A stretch of DNA of 51,210 nucleotides, taken from the NCBI GenBank assembly GCA_025357755.1, contig JANXOP010000169.1, forward strand, positions 1-51,210, read 5' to 3'. The stretch comes from Kofleriaceae bacterium. Lineage in GTDB: Bacteria > Myxococcota_A > Polyangia > Haliangiales > Haliangiaceae. The notes under the pieces are model-generated. The model was not told the origin of the DNA. It saw only the letters and a list, made by a program, of their open reading frames with translations, and did not search any database. Below, in pieces: positions 35,952-44,016 of the stretch (position 1 is the stretch's first letter; the number at the start of each line of letters is the position of its first letter). Made by a program: the position numbers and the translations under genes.

Positions 35952-36713
35952 CTACAAGCAGTCGATGGGCTCGGGTAGCGCTCCGGATCTACCCGCCAGC
36001 GTCGCGATTTCGAGGTTCGAGAGCGCGCGGGCATAGAGGTGGAGGTCATCGAGGCCGCCCATGAACCCGGATCCAATCTCTACGCCTTCGAACGTGTTGA
36101 CGGGATTGGCGTTCGTCAGGTTGCGACAGCCGACCTCCGCACCTTCGACATACGTCCGCAACACCGTCCCGTCGTAGCTGCACGCGACATGCTGGAATCG
36201 GCCCGCTACGAGGTTCTCCGAGGCATCGGGGGCGGTGGTGTACATCTCGCCGAGGTTGCAATAGACCTGGCCTCCGACGAGCCCGATCCCGTACTCGCGC
36301 GAGTTGTGGAACAGCACGCTATCGGACGTGAGGTCCGCCGGATCCACGAACATCTCGAACGCGAACGCACCTGGAAGATCGAGCGCGGCGACGTCCGCGA
36401 TGTGAATGCTCGAGGTCTGGCCGAGCTTTGCTGCCTGCTCCACACCTCGCGGCGTCGGCGTCACCACGTGCGTGTGGGCGTCATTGCCGAACGGCGAGAG
36501 GTCGCGCGCCGTGGTCGCGAGCGAGGCGTCTTCGAAGTCGAGGCACAGCCGCAACGACGGATCGCTGACGCGGCACGCGGTCGTCGGGTTCGGCGTCCTG
36601 TCGTGATCCGGCTGTGCATCCGGCTGCGCATTCTGCGCCGGTGAAAAGCCACACGCTGCCCCGAGCACCCCGAGCACCCCGAGCACCACGAGCGGCTTGT
36701 ACATCGCACTCAC
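35952..36713 (-). CDS. LamG/concanavalin-like secreted lipoprotein
   Basis: Lipoprotein of 253 aa. The signal peptide YKPLVVLGVLGVLGAAC (lipobox GAAC) is encoded by a perfect 9-base tandem repeat. After a Pro/Asp/Gln-rich linker, the body is a LamG/laminin-G-like jelly roll: LRLCLDFEDASLATTARDLSPFGNDAH, FAFEMFVDPADL, FQHVACSYDGTVLRTYVEG and GGLDDLHLYARALSNLEIATL. These are the typical segments of the LamG_3 fold. Myxobacteria carry many such surface glycan-binding lipoproteins. The ligand is unknown. Confidence 0.83.
   Translation of the reverse strand: MSAMYKPLVVLGVLGVLGAACGFSPAQNAQPDAQPDHDRTPNPTTACRVSDPSLRLCLDFEDASLATTARDLSPFGNDAHTHVVTPTPRGVEQAAKLGQTSSIHIADVAALDLPGAFAFEMFVDPADLTSDSVLFHNSREYGIGLVGGQVYCNLGEMYTTAPDASENLVAGRFQHVACSYDGTVLRTYVEGAEVGCRNLTNANPVNTFEGVEIGSGFMGGLDDLHLYARALSNLEIATLAGRSGALPEPIDCL
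36661..36687 (+). repeat. 9-bp tandem repeat in signal-peptide coding region
   Basis: Three perfect copies of CCGAGCACC in tandem (complement of GGTGCTCGG), a fourth being degenerate. They encode the repeated Gly-Val-Leu of the lipoprotein signal peptide on the minus strand, so a copy-number change would alter signal-peptide length without a frameshift. Confidence 0.8.
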
Positions 36714-36804
36714 TTAGAGCAGCCGGCATGCCACGCGTAGATCGCTGAAACGTCGTCGGACCGAGGCCACCCCATGGGGTGCCTACAGTCCAGCACTGCC
36801 TCAT

Positions 36805-37380
36805 CTACTGAGCAGGCAGCAGTAGCGCGGGATCCTTGGTGTAGTGATACGCGAGCTGCGCCTCGCTGTAGCGATGGTCGCGGCCGATGCAGCACGCATC
36901 GCGCACCGCGAGCCAGCTGCGCCAAGCGTCGGTGGTCCGCGCGAACACCGCTGCGCAATCTCCCGTACAGCTGTAGGCGGGCAGCCTCGGCGGCGCGGCC
37001 CGAGGCTCGCCGGGCAGGCCGACCAGTGCACGAAGGCCGAACCACGGGCCGTACGTCGGATGGATCGCGAGGTGGGTCGGCCCCATCGCCGCGAAGCCCG
37101 CCGCGACCGCGATGCGTTGGAACGGCAGGTACGGCGCTCGGTGCGCGAACCACACGTGCGCTCCCGGGAACGCGGTCGTGATGACGGCTTCGGTGTAGCG
37201 ATCGAGCGGGTCGGTCCCCACCGGCGCGTTCGCGACGAAGATCGGCCAAAGCGCGCGGGTGTTCGCGATCAGGAGGCCGCGCCTCGATCCGGTCGATGAA
37301 ATCGCTTCGGTGCCGGGCTCGTGTGCGAGGCACGCGAGATCGAGCTCGTGAACGAGATCGAAACCGGCATCGCCAAGCAC
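36805..37380 (-). CDS. MMACHC (CblC)-like cobalamin-processing protein
   Basis: Protein of about 191 aa. GLLIANTRALWPIFV, DPLDRYTEAVI, THLAIHPTYGPWFGLRALVGLPGEP and, near the end, HRYSEAQLAYHYTKDP line up with the human MMACHC pattern (HPRFGGWFAIRGVVLLPG and RYSEEQKAYF). MMACHC removes the upper ligand of cobalamin using glutathione or reduced flavin, so I infer a B12- or corrinoid-related role. A divergent nitroreductase-like member is also possible. The frame is open far upstream, but GTG 37380 avoids overlap with the head-to-head alpha/beta hydrolase starting at 37404. Confidence 0.65.
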   Translation of the reverse strand: MLGDAGFDLVHELDLACLAHEPGTEAISSTGSRRGLLIANTRALWPIFVANAPVGTDPLDRYTEAVITTAFPGAHVWFAHRAPYLPFQRIAVAAGFAAMGPTHLAIHPTYGPWFGLRALVGLPGEPRAAPPRLPAYSCTGDCAAVFARTTDAWRSWLAVRDACCIGRDHRYSEAQLAYHYTKDPALLLPAQ

Positions 37381-37403
37381 GCCGGCAACGGTATCATCGC
37401 CGC

Positions 37404-38213
37404 GTGGTCGCAACCCTTCACCACGAACCGATCGCGATGGGCTCGCCCGAACGCTGGCTCGTCGCGATGCACGGGATCCTCGGCAGCGGCGGCAACTGGC
37501 GGAGCATCGCGCGCAGGCTCGTCGAGCGCCGGCCCGAATGGGGCGTGATCCTCGTCGATCTACGTGGCCACGGTCGCAGCGAGCACGGCGCGCCGCCGAA
37601 CACGCTCGCGGCGTGTGCCGACGATGTCGCGGCGCTACTCGCGGAGCTCGGCAACGTCCACGCCATCGCCGGCCATTCGTTCGGCGGCAAGGTCGCGCTC
37701 GCGACCCGCGCACTCGCTCCACCCGGGCTCGTCCAGACCTGGATGTTCGATAGCAGCCCGGGCACGCGCCCCGATCGCGCCCACGATTCGACCGACACCG
37801 TCGCGCGCTTGATCTCCGCGATGGAGCGCCTGCCCAGGACCTGGGCCAAGCGCGATGACTTCGTGCAAGCGATCGTCGCCGATGGCCACGCCAACTCCCT
37901 CGCGCAGTGGCTCGCGATGAACGTCGAGCCGGATGGTGGAACGTACAAGCTCCGCCTCGATCTCGCGCAGATTCGATCGCTCATCGACGACTACCTCGCA
38001 CAGGACATGTGGGCGAGTGCACTCGATCCGGCACTCGGGGATCTCGAGCTCGTGATCGCGACCAACTCCGATGTCGTGAACGCCGCCGATCGCGCGCGCG
38101 TCGCGCAGCCACCACCGCACATCCACGTCGAGCTGGTCGAAGCCGGCCACTGGCTACACGTCGACGCGCCGCAGGTGATCCTCGACTTATTGGCGACTCG
38201 GCTGCCAACCTGA
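37404..38213 (+). CDS. alpha/beta hydrolase
   Basis: Serine hydrolase of 269 aa, esterase-like. It has the oxyanion-hole motif HGILGSGGNW, the strand VILVDLRGHGRS, and the nucleophile elbow GHSFGG with catalytic Ser, then an Asp region near FDSSPGTRPD and a His in EAGHWLHVDAP. This layout (YbfF-like) fits hydrolysis of short acyl esters. I take the GTG at 37404; ATG 37437 is a possible shorter start. It is divergent from the MMACHC-like gene with only 23 bases between, so they may share a promoter region. Confidence 0.83.
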   Translation: MVATLHHEPIAMGSPERWLVAMHGILGSGGNWRSIARRLVERRPEWGVILVDLRGHGRSEHGAPPNTLAACADDVAALLAELGNVHAIAGHSFGGKVALATRALAPPGLVQTWMFDSSPGTRPDRAHDSTDTVARLISAMERLPRTWAKRDDFVQAIVADGHANSLAQWLAMNVEPDGGTYKLRLDLAQIRSLIDDYLAQDMWASALDPALGDLELVIATNSDVVNAADRARVAQPPPHIHVELVEAGHWLHVDAPQVILDLLATRLPT

Positions 38214-38215
38214 TT

Positions 38216-38242
38216 GGCGCGGTGACAACCGTCACCATCGCC
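38216..38242 (+). terminator. possible hairpin after hydrolase gene
   Basis: GGTGAC-AACC-GTCACC (38221-38236) with flanking GGCG/CGCC pairs (38216-38219 with 38239-38242) makes a strong stem just after the stop codon at 38211-38213. There is no U-tract, so it could be a terminator without a tail or an operator for the next operon. Confidence 0.35.
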
Positions 38243-38380
38243 AGGCCGCCTGATCTCGCAGAGTTACCGCAAATCGAGGCTAACGGATCGGGCACGGTTC
38301 GCGCACTAACAGACCGCGTGCTCGCGCAAGTTTCGCAAAGCGGCGTTGCAACTGTCGCCGAGCGCAGGTGTCGGTGCCCT

Positions 38381-39280
38381 ATGCGCGCACTCGTTCTGCT
38401 GGTCGTGCTCGGCTCCGCCGTCCCCGCGCACGCTCAGTTCCACTGGGACGCGCCCGAGAGTTGTCCGAGTGTGTCGAGCGTCGAAGCGCGCGTCGAGCAG
38501 CGCCTCGGCCACGCGCTCGATCCCGCGCTCTCGGCCACCACCACGATCATCGTGAGTGCCGATCGTGGTCACTACACCGCGCAACTCGGCCTCGCGCTCG
38601 CTACGCGCTCGCTGACCGCCGACTCTTGTGAAGCGCTCGCCGATGCGATCGCGATCATCGTCTCGCGACTCGCCGAGGATCACGCACCCGTGCATCTCGC
38701 GCCGATGCGCATCCTCGCGGCGCGCTCGATCGTGGCGCCGGTGTTCGTCCATCGCGACCTCGGCGCGAGCGCGACCTCGCACCCCTGGACGCTTGACGTC
38801 CGGCTCTCCGGCGTCAGCGGTATCGGCATCGTGCCCGAGGTCGGCCTCGGTGCCGAGGTCGCGATCAGCGCGCGCTACAACGTTTGGATGGGCGAGCTCG
38901 CGGCCACCAAGTGGCTCGCGTCCGGCGCCGATGGTCACGACTCGCACGTCGATGTCGGGCTCGGTGTGACCTCGATGCGGATCGGCTGGCGCCCCGAAAA
39001 CCACCCGCTCCGCGCCTGGCTCGGCGCCGAGGTCGGCTCGATGGATGGCACTGGCACGAACCTCTCTACCTCGCAACCCAACTCCGGCCGCTGGTTCGCG
39101 GCCGGCGGTGGGTTCGGCGTCGGCTGGCCGCTCACGCCGTGGCTGCGCGCGGTCGGCTCGACCGAGCTCCTCGTCGCGATCGAACGCGTGAAGTTCACCG
39201 AGAGCAACGGCGCCGTCCTCTACGCCCCGTCCCCGATGTCGGCGCGCGCCACCTTCGGGATCGAGATCGGATGGCAATGA
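38381..39280 (+). CDS. secreted beta-barrel-like protein
   Basis: Protein of 299 aa with a cleavable signal peptide (MRALVLLVVLGSAVPAHAQ, AxA site). Two conserved Cys follow (ESCPSVSSVEARV and SCEALADAIAI). The C-terminal half alternates short beta strands with Gly/Ser/Asp turns and ends in ATFGIEIGWQ, a typical outer-membrane barrel C-terminus. The function is unknown. The TGA overlaps the ATG of the ECF sigma-factor gene, so all three genes form one operon in which the sigma factor may sense or express an envelope state. Confidence 0.72.
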   Translation: MRALVLLVVLGSAVPAHAQFHWDAPESCPSVSSVEARVEQRLGHALDPALSATTTIIVSADRGHYTAQLGLALATRSLTADSCEALADAIAIIVSRLAEDHAPVHLAPMRILAARSIVAPVFVHRDLGASATSHPWTLDVRLSGVSGIGIVPEVGLGAEVAISARYNVWMGELAATKWLASGADGHDSHVDVGLGVTSMRIGWRPENHPLRAWLGAEVGSMDGTGTNLSTSQPNSGRWFAAGGGFGVGWPLTPWLRAVGSTELLVAIERVKFTESNGAVLYAPSPMSARATFGIEIGWQ

Positions 39281-39876
39281 TCATCGGTCGTGACGGATCC
39301 GCCGTGTTGCCGGCACCAACCTCCATGCCGGCCGTGGCGCACGTGGAACGACCTACCAGCGAAGCGCTCACATTCGAGGGTATCTACGACACCCACTTCG
39401 CGTTCGTCTGGCGCCTCCTTCGCACGTTCGGCGTGCCCGAAACGGCGCTCGAAGATGCCGCGCAAGATGCGTTCGTCGTCGTTCATCGCCGGCTCGGTGA
39501 GTTCGAGGGCCGCGCTGCGATCACCACGTGGCTGTTCGCGATCGCGCGCCGCGTCGCCTGCGGCTATCGCCGCAAGGTCGGTCGCGATGCGCGCTCCGAG
39601 CCGATCGGCGACGCCGACTTCGTCGCCACGACCGACACGTTCGCAGCGATGTCGCGTGCGCAAGCCACCACGACCGTCCTCGTGATCCTCGACACCATGG
39701 ATGAGGACAAGCGCGCGGTGTTCGCGCTCGTCGAGCTCGAGCAACTCTCGGTCCCCGAGGTCGCGAAGCTGCTCGACCTCAACCTCAACACCACCTACTC
39801 GCGCCTGCGCAGTGCGCGCCAGCACTTCGAGGCGCGCGTCCGCACACGCCTCATGCCTCCGGAGGGCGAGCCATGA
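39277..39876 (+). CDS. ECF RNA polymerase sigma factor
   Basis: Group IV (ECF) sigma factor of about 199 aa. Region 2 is clear (YDTHFAFVWRLLRTFG, EDAAQDAFVVVHRRLGEFEGRAAITTWLFAIARRVACGYRRK) and region 4 has the helix-turn-helix LSVPEVAKLLDLNLNTTYSRLRSARQHFE. ATG 39277 overlaps the stop of the barrel gene (ATGA); ATG 39271 is also possible. The next gene overlaps its stop and encodes a protein with a membrane helix, the usual place for an anti-sigma factor, so I infer a membrane-linked sigma/anti-sigma switch. Confidence 0.93.
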   Translation: MIIGRDGSAVLPAPTSMPAVAHVERPTSEALTFEGIYDTHFAFVWRLLRTFGVPETALEDAAQDAFVVVHRRLGEFEGRAAITTWLFAIARRVACGYRRKVGRDARSEPIGDADFVATTDTFAAMSRAQATTTVLVILDTMDEDKRAVFALVELEQLSVPEVAKLLDLNLNTTYSRLRSARQHFEARVRTRLMPPEGEP

Positions 39877-40592
39877 CCACGCCGCTCGGACCGCTCGCGC
39901 GAAACCTCGTCGCTGCCGCGCGCAGCGGACTCGATCCATCTGCCGAGATGGCGGCGCGCGTACGAGCGCGCGTGGCGCTCGCAGTCGGCGGTGCGGCGAG
40001 CACGGGTGCGGCGCCAGCGCCTGCGGTCGCCGGCAAGCTCGCGATCGGCAAGCTCGCCGCGATCCTTGCGGCGAGCGGTGCACTCGTCATAGGTGGCTGG
40101 TTCGCGCTGCGCCACGCGCCGGTCGATCAAGCGGCGCCGGCGATCTCCTTGCCGGCACCGTCGCTCGATGTCGCGCCCGCGGCCCGCGCACACGTCACGT
40201 CGATCACCCACGACGAGAGGGTCGCCGCGATCGTGGTGCCAGCGACCGTGCCGAGAATCAAACCGATGGTGGCTGCCGCCGCTCCGACGGTGGCGACAGC
40301 CGTCGCTGTGCCGGTCGCCGTATCACCGCCGACGCTCGCCCGTGAAGTCGCATTGATCGATGCGGCGCTCGCGTCGATCCGCGCGAACGATCCAATCGCC
40401 GCGCTCGCGACGCTCGCGATCTACGACCGCGAGACCGCGGATCACGGCCAGCTGGCCGAGGATGCCGCTGCGCTCGAGATCGATGCGCGCTGTCGAGCGC
40501 ACCAGCCGGTCGCCGATCAGCTCGCCGTGTTCGCGGCGCGCTGGCCGAGCTCGGTACGAAGTTCGCGCCTCCCAAAGGACTGCGACCCGTAG
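39873..40592 (+). CDS. putative anti-sigma factor, single membrane helix
   Basis: Protein of 239 aa with one predicted membrane helix (AAILAASGALVIGGWFAL, about residues 61-78). A short cytoplasmic N-terminus and a Pro/Ala/Val-rich external linker (residues 87-150) precede a helical C-terminal region with LAREVALIDAALASI. The latter resembles the TPR-like tails in myxobacterial anti-sigma partners. No classic zinc anti-sigma (HxxxCxxC) motif is visible, so the role is inferred from the operon: ATGA overlap with the ECF sigma gene. Confidence 0.65.
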   Translation: MTTPLGPLARNLVAAARSGLDPSAEMAARVRARVALAVGGAASTGAAPAPAVAGKLAIGKLAAILAASGALVIGGWFALRHAPVDQAAPAISLPAPSLDVAPAARAHVTSITHDERVAAIVVPATVPRIKPMVAAAAPTVATAVAVPVAVSPPTLAREVALIDAALASIRANDPIAALATLAIYDRETADHGQLAEDAAALEIDARCRAHQPVADQLAVFAARWPSSVRSSRLPKDCDP

Positions 40593-40616
40593 TCCAGCCT
40601 GCGAACCGTTCACGGT

Positions 40617-41933
40617 CTAGTGAATGTTCAGAGTGTCGACCGAAGACGCCACGCTGATCGTCGAACCACTTCCTGGGGTGAATGTTCCGGCCGCGGTTCG
40701 GACCAACATTCTACCGAGCGCTCCGCCTCCGCCTGCGGGGCCCCCGCCGGAGTTGCCGTTCTTGATAGGTTGCCCGGCTCCAGGGGCTGTCGTTCCGGCT
40801 GCGCCTGCGCCGCCATGTAAGCCCATGCACGATGGACCGAGAGCTGGCGATCCTCCGAAACCACCGTCCGCTGCAAGCGACGCGCACGCGCCACCACCAC
40901 CACCGTTCGCCGCGACCACGCCCGCAACGGAAACGGTCGGCGCTTCGATGACGAGATTCCCGCCCGAGCCCCCACCCCCTTGCGAGTTACCACCACCACC
41001 ACCGACGCTGACGCCACCGACGATCGAGATGTTGGCGAACGAGACCAGCTGGATCGCGCCGCCACCGCCACCGCCACTGGTGCCGTCCGAGCCGCCGGGA
41101 CATCCCCCGATCAGGCTGGCAAAGCCCGTCTCGGTGTCTCCCGGCAATCCCGTCGGACCTGGGACACCCGAGTTATGAAGAATCGTGTCTCCAGATCCGC
41201 CCGGCGTCGAATTTCCCGCGCCTCCGCCGACAAATCCGATGCCGCTATCTCCGCCGAATTTGCCGGCGCACGCGCCCGTAAGCGTGGCGCCCGGGCCTGG
41301 TAGCGACGAACGAGCTCCCACATCGAGCTTGCCTCGAACGAGCAGAGGTCCCGCGCTCACGAACGAAACTGGATGAGTGCCCGTGACTCGAACGTCATCG
41401 ATCGTCAAAGCGTGTGCGTAGAACACTTGAATGTCATTGCCGGTGCCCTGAGCCACGAGACGATGAGAGATCGGTACCGCGTTGTTGTTCGAGTCGCGAA
41501 CGTTGCCCGTATCCGAATCGATCGTGCTGCCGCTCGATATGGTCACATCCGCAGCCACCAGCGCATCCGGTAACACGACGCCGGTTCCGAAGAACGGTTC
41601 GAACGTCTGACACGTCACGTTGCTCGCCGAGCAGCCGAGCTCGCACGCCGTGCTCGTGGTGGTTTGACCATCGCTGTTGCACACGGCAAGCGTTCCGCTC
41701 ACGCATGTCGCCGCACCGGGCTGACACCCACAGCGCTCGACCGGACAGTCAGGCGGCACGATGGTGCAGATGTCGTGTTCGCCGCCAGAGGCTGCGTATT
41801 GACCATCCACGTCGCAGAACGGGTAGGCAAGATTGGTGCAATCCGAGTCTTTCGAGCACTGATGCACCGTCTTCGTGCATGCAGTCAGGCTCGCGAACAC
41901 CACCAACCCACCGAACATCATCTTGGTCATCAT
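40617..41933 (-). CDS. Cys-rich, Gly-rich lipoprotein (paralogue 1 of 3)
   Basis: Lipoprotein of 438 aa starting MMTKMMFGGLVVFASLTAC (lipobox LTAC). A Cys-rich module with eight or more Cys (VHQCSKDSDCTNLAYPFCDVDG, CTIVPPDCPVERCGCQPGAATC) is followed by a beta-rich domain (STIDSDTGNVRDSNN, IQVFYAHALTIDDVRVTGTHPVSFV). The last half is a run of GGGGG blocks (SGGGGGGAIQLVSFANISIV, NGGGGGACASL). Two related genes lie on the other strand at 42484 and 47982. The YPFCDV-D/N-G and PPDC-x-VERCGC-x-PGA-x-x-C motifs are shared. It is probably a surface or matrix protein; no enzyme domain is seen. A longer open frame upstream is ignored because the signal peptide fits ATG 41933. Confidence 0.82.
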   Translation of the reverse strand: MMTKMMFGGLVVFASLTACTKTVHQCSKDSDCTNLAYPFCDVDGQYAASGGEHDICTIVPPDCPVERCGCQPGAATCVSGTLAVCNSDGQTTTSTACELGCSASNVTCQTFEPFFGTGVVLPDALVAADVTISSGSTIDSDTGNVRDSNNNAVPISHRLVAQGTGNDIQVFYAHALTIDDVRVTGTHPVSFVSAGPLLVRGKLDVGARSSLPGPGATLTGACAGKFGGDSGIGFVGGGAGNSTPGGSGDTILHNSGVPGPTGLPGDTETGFASLIGGCPGGSDGTSGGGGGGAIQLVSFANISIVGGVSVGGGGGNSQGGGGSGGNLVIEAPTVSVAGVVAANGGGGGACASLAADGGFGGSPALGPSCMGLHGGAGAAGTTAPGAGQPIKNGNSGGGPAGGGGALGRMLVRTAAGTFTPGSGSTISVASSVDTLNIH

Positions 41934-42483
41934 GGCGATCCTATCGGCATCCTGCGCTGCCGGTTGCGTGTGATCGCGTGATTTCTCGTGCACGCAAAAC
42001 AACGAACGCTGGGCGTGGGCACCGGGCGCGAGCGATCGTGTTCCTGAACCCGACCGTTGCTCGCGCGATCGCACCTGCCGGGTTCTTGGAACAGGGCTCC
42101 GCGTACCACGTCGCGAGTCCCCTAAAGGCGACCCCTTCGCGAAATCCGGTTCGTACGCTCACCGCTCGTGGAAGTTCGAGCACTTCCCTCCAAAGCAAGA
42201 AGCAACCGTCGGATCCCCACCCTTCGCGGCGACATCGGTCACTGCGAACGTACTGACGAGCAACGTCGCGGCGTTGCCGTACGCAGAGCGGCCCAATCAT
42301 CGTGATGACGCGAGCATTCTCGTAGGTACCGGAATTGTTGAAGGGCATCATCCCCTTCCTTCGGAACTCATCGACGGGCTCGTACCCAGCGGTCCGGCGA
42401 AAATCACATGCGATGCCAAGGACTTCGCTTCGTCGAGGCATGGCCCTCAAAATCGCACGCAACTCTCAGCACGGAGATCCGAC
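41934..42483. other. 550-base intergenic region, mostly unassigned
   Basis: This region separates two divergent paralogues of the Gly-rich lipoprotein family and would have to carry both their promoters. I see no clear -10/-35 pair or RNA gene. The only protein-like signal is a possible broken frame on the minus strand (listed separately at 42159-42462). Confidence 0.5.
42159..42462 (-). pseudogene. possible frameshifted small gene
   Basis: One minus-strand frame from 42462 reads GMMPFNNSGTYENARVITMI. After removing one G from the GGG run at 42292-42294, a neighbouring frame continues as GRSAYGNAATLLVSTFAVTD and ends at TGA (42159-42161). Both halves look protein-like and would fit a single small gene interrupted by one inserted base. 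The frame gives about 100 codons at most. No family is recognised and the evidence is weak, so a shadow frame remains possible. Confidence 0.25.
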
Positions 42484-43827
42484 ATGATACGCATGAGCAT
42501 GAACAGATTCGTGGCGATGGTTTTTGTCGGTGTGGGTTTGGTGGGGTGTGGGTCAAAAACCATCTCGGAATGCAGCGCTGATTCGGACTGCAAAAACCTC
42601 GCGTACCCGTTTTGCGATGTGAACGGCGAGTTCTCGACCTCGGGTGGAGTGAAGAACGTCTGCACGATCATCCCGCCTGATTGCTCTGTCGAACGATGCG
42701 GTTGCAGCCCGGGTGCAACGACGTGCGCCGGTGATCAGGAAACGACGTGCAACCTCGATGGCAAATCCACGACGACCGATACGTGCGCACTTGGCTGCGC
42801 GAGCACGAAAGATCGCTGTCTCTCGTTCACGCCGTTGAATGGGTTGGGACCGGCGCTGAACGCAGCGACGACCGAGCCCGACATCGTGATCACCGCCGGC
42901 TCGACCATCGACACCGATTCGGGGGTCATCCGCAACAGCGCGAACGCGAAGATCAACGTGTCGACGCTTGTCGTGACTGGACCAACGGATATCCGGGTGT
43001 TCCTCGGTGGCTCGTTCGATATCGACGACGTGGTGATCACTGGAACTAAAGCTGTTGCCTTTGTTTCACCACGGGCCGTCACGATCCGCGGCATGATCGA
43101 CGCGAGCGCGAACAAGAATGTGAGTGGTCCGGGCGCCTCCGCCATCGGCTGTATTGGACAAGCCGCGACCGACAGTAACTCTGCCACCGTGGGTGGTGGC
43201 GGTGGTCACGCTACCGTTGGAGGATCGGGCGTCGAGACCAAGCCCATCCAACAGGGGGGTGGTGTTGTCGTAAGTGCCGTTGGCGGAAGCGTGGTGACGG
43301 CGTCGGGGTTAGTCGGTGGTTGCATTGGAGGCGGGGGAGCCAGCGATGGCGGCGGTGGCGGTGCAGTCCAGGTCGTCTCGCTAACAAAGATCGAATTTGC
43401 GAGTACGCCGAAACGAGGCTTTGTCGACGTCGGGGGTGGCGGCGCAAAACAAGCATCCTCGATCTCGAGCGGCGGTGGCGCCGGCGGCGTGGTCGTGCTC
43501 GAGGCACCGGAAGTTGATCTCGGCGGTGTCACGACCAATGGCGGGTCCGGTAATGCCTGCGGTGTGGACGGAAACGATGCCACTCCAAGTCTTGCCGCCG
43601 CCGCTGGAGTGACTTCTACCTGTAGTAGCTCGCCAGAAAAGGGCTATAGCGGAGCTGGTGGAACTATCGATCACGTCCCAACGTCGGGTGGCGGACCCTT
43701 TAGTGGTGGGGGTGGTGGTGGCGCGGTCGGCACGATGTTCGTGAACACGATCGATGGCATGTACACCAGCGTCGCGGGCGCTACCGTGAGTGCCTATGTA
43801 ACTCAGGGTACGATCGTTCCGCTCTGA
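42484..43827 (+). CDS. Cys-rich, Gly-rich lipoprotein (paralogue 2 of 3)
   Basis: Lipoprotein of 447 aa: MNRFVAMVFVGVGLVGC (lipobox LVGC), then the shared Cys module (SECSADSDCKNLAYPFCDVNG, VCTIIPPDCSVERCGCSPGATTC). A beta domain follows (GSTIDTDSGVIRNSANAKIN, DIRVFLGGSFDIDDVVITGTKAVAFV), and finally Gly-rich repeats ending GGGGGGAVGTMFVNTIDG. It is divergent from paralogue 1 with a 550-base gap, and the tail of a fourth, decayed copy lies just downstream. The function is unknown; it is most likely a cell-surface structural or adhesive protein. Confidence 0.82.
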   Translation: MIRMSMNRFVAMVFVGVGLVGCGSKTISECSADSDCKNLAYPFCDVNGEFSTSGGVKNVCTIIPPDCSVERCGCSPGATTCAGDQETTCNLDGKSTTTDTCALGCASTKDRCLSFTPLNGLGPALNAATTEPDIVITAGSTIDTDSGVIRNSANAKINVSTLVVTGPTDIRVFLGGSFDIDDVVITGTKAVAFVSPRAVTIRGMIDASANKNVSGPGASAIGCIGQAATDSNSATVGGGGGHATVGGSGVETKPIQQGGGVVVSAVGGSVVTASGLVGGCIGGGGASDGGGGGAVQVVSLTKIEFASTPKRGFVDVGGGGAKQASSISSGGGAGGVVVLEAPEVDLGGVTTNGGSGNACGVDGNDATPSLAAAAGVTSTCSSSPEKGYSGAGGTIDHVPTSGGGPFSGGGGGGAVGTMFVNTIDGMYTSVAGATVSAYVTQGTIVPL

Positions 43828-43889
43828 CGTCGAGACTTGCAGCAGCGCAAGCTGTCCCGACAACCCTCTTCATCCATTCGACAGCTCGG

Positions 43890-44016
43890 GAGGCGCGGTC
43901 GGTCAAACGCCCACCGATGGCGGTGGTCGTTTTGGCGTGGCGACTCGGTCGGCGTGATGTTCGTGAATACGCTCGACGGCTCCTACGTTACGGTCGGCCC
44001 GATCGTTCAGCTTTAG
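43890..44016 (+). pseudogene. C-terminal remnant of a fourth Gly-rich paralogue
   Basis: The plus strand here reads [21 protein letters not shown] and a stop (TAG 44014-44016), clearly related to the end of the adjacent intact paralogue (GTMFVNTIDGMYTSVAG, then TIVPL and stop). Upstream, the fragment TPTDGGGRFGVATR is in another frame, so the gene is broken. The remnant overlaps the 3' end of pyrD on the opposite strand. Confidence 0.65.

Noticed and set aside
37907..38380. Upstream part of the barrel-protein frame
   Set aside because: Open frame continues into the alpha/beta hydrolase gene but is Arg-rich; the signal peptide at ATG 38381 sets the start.
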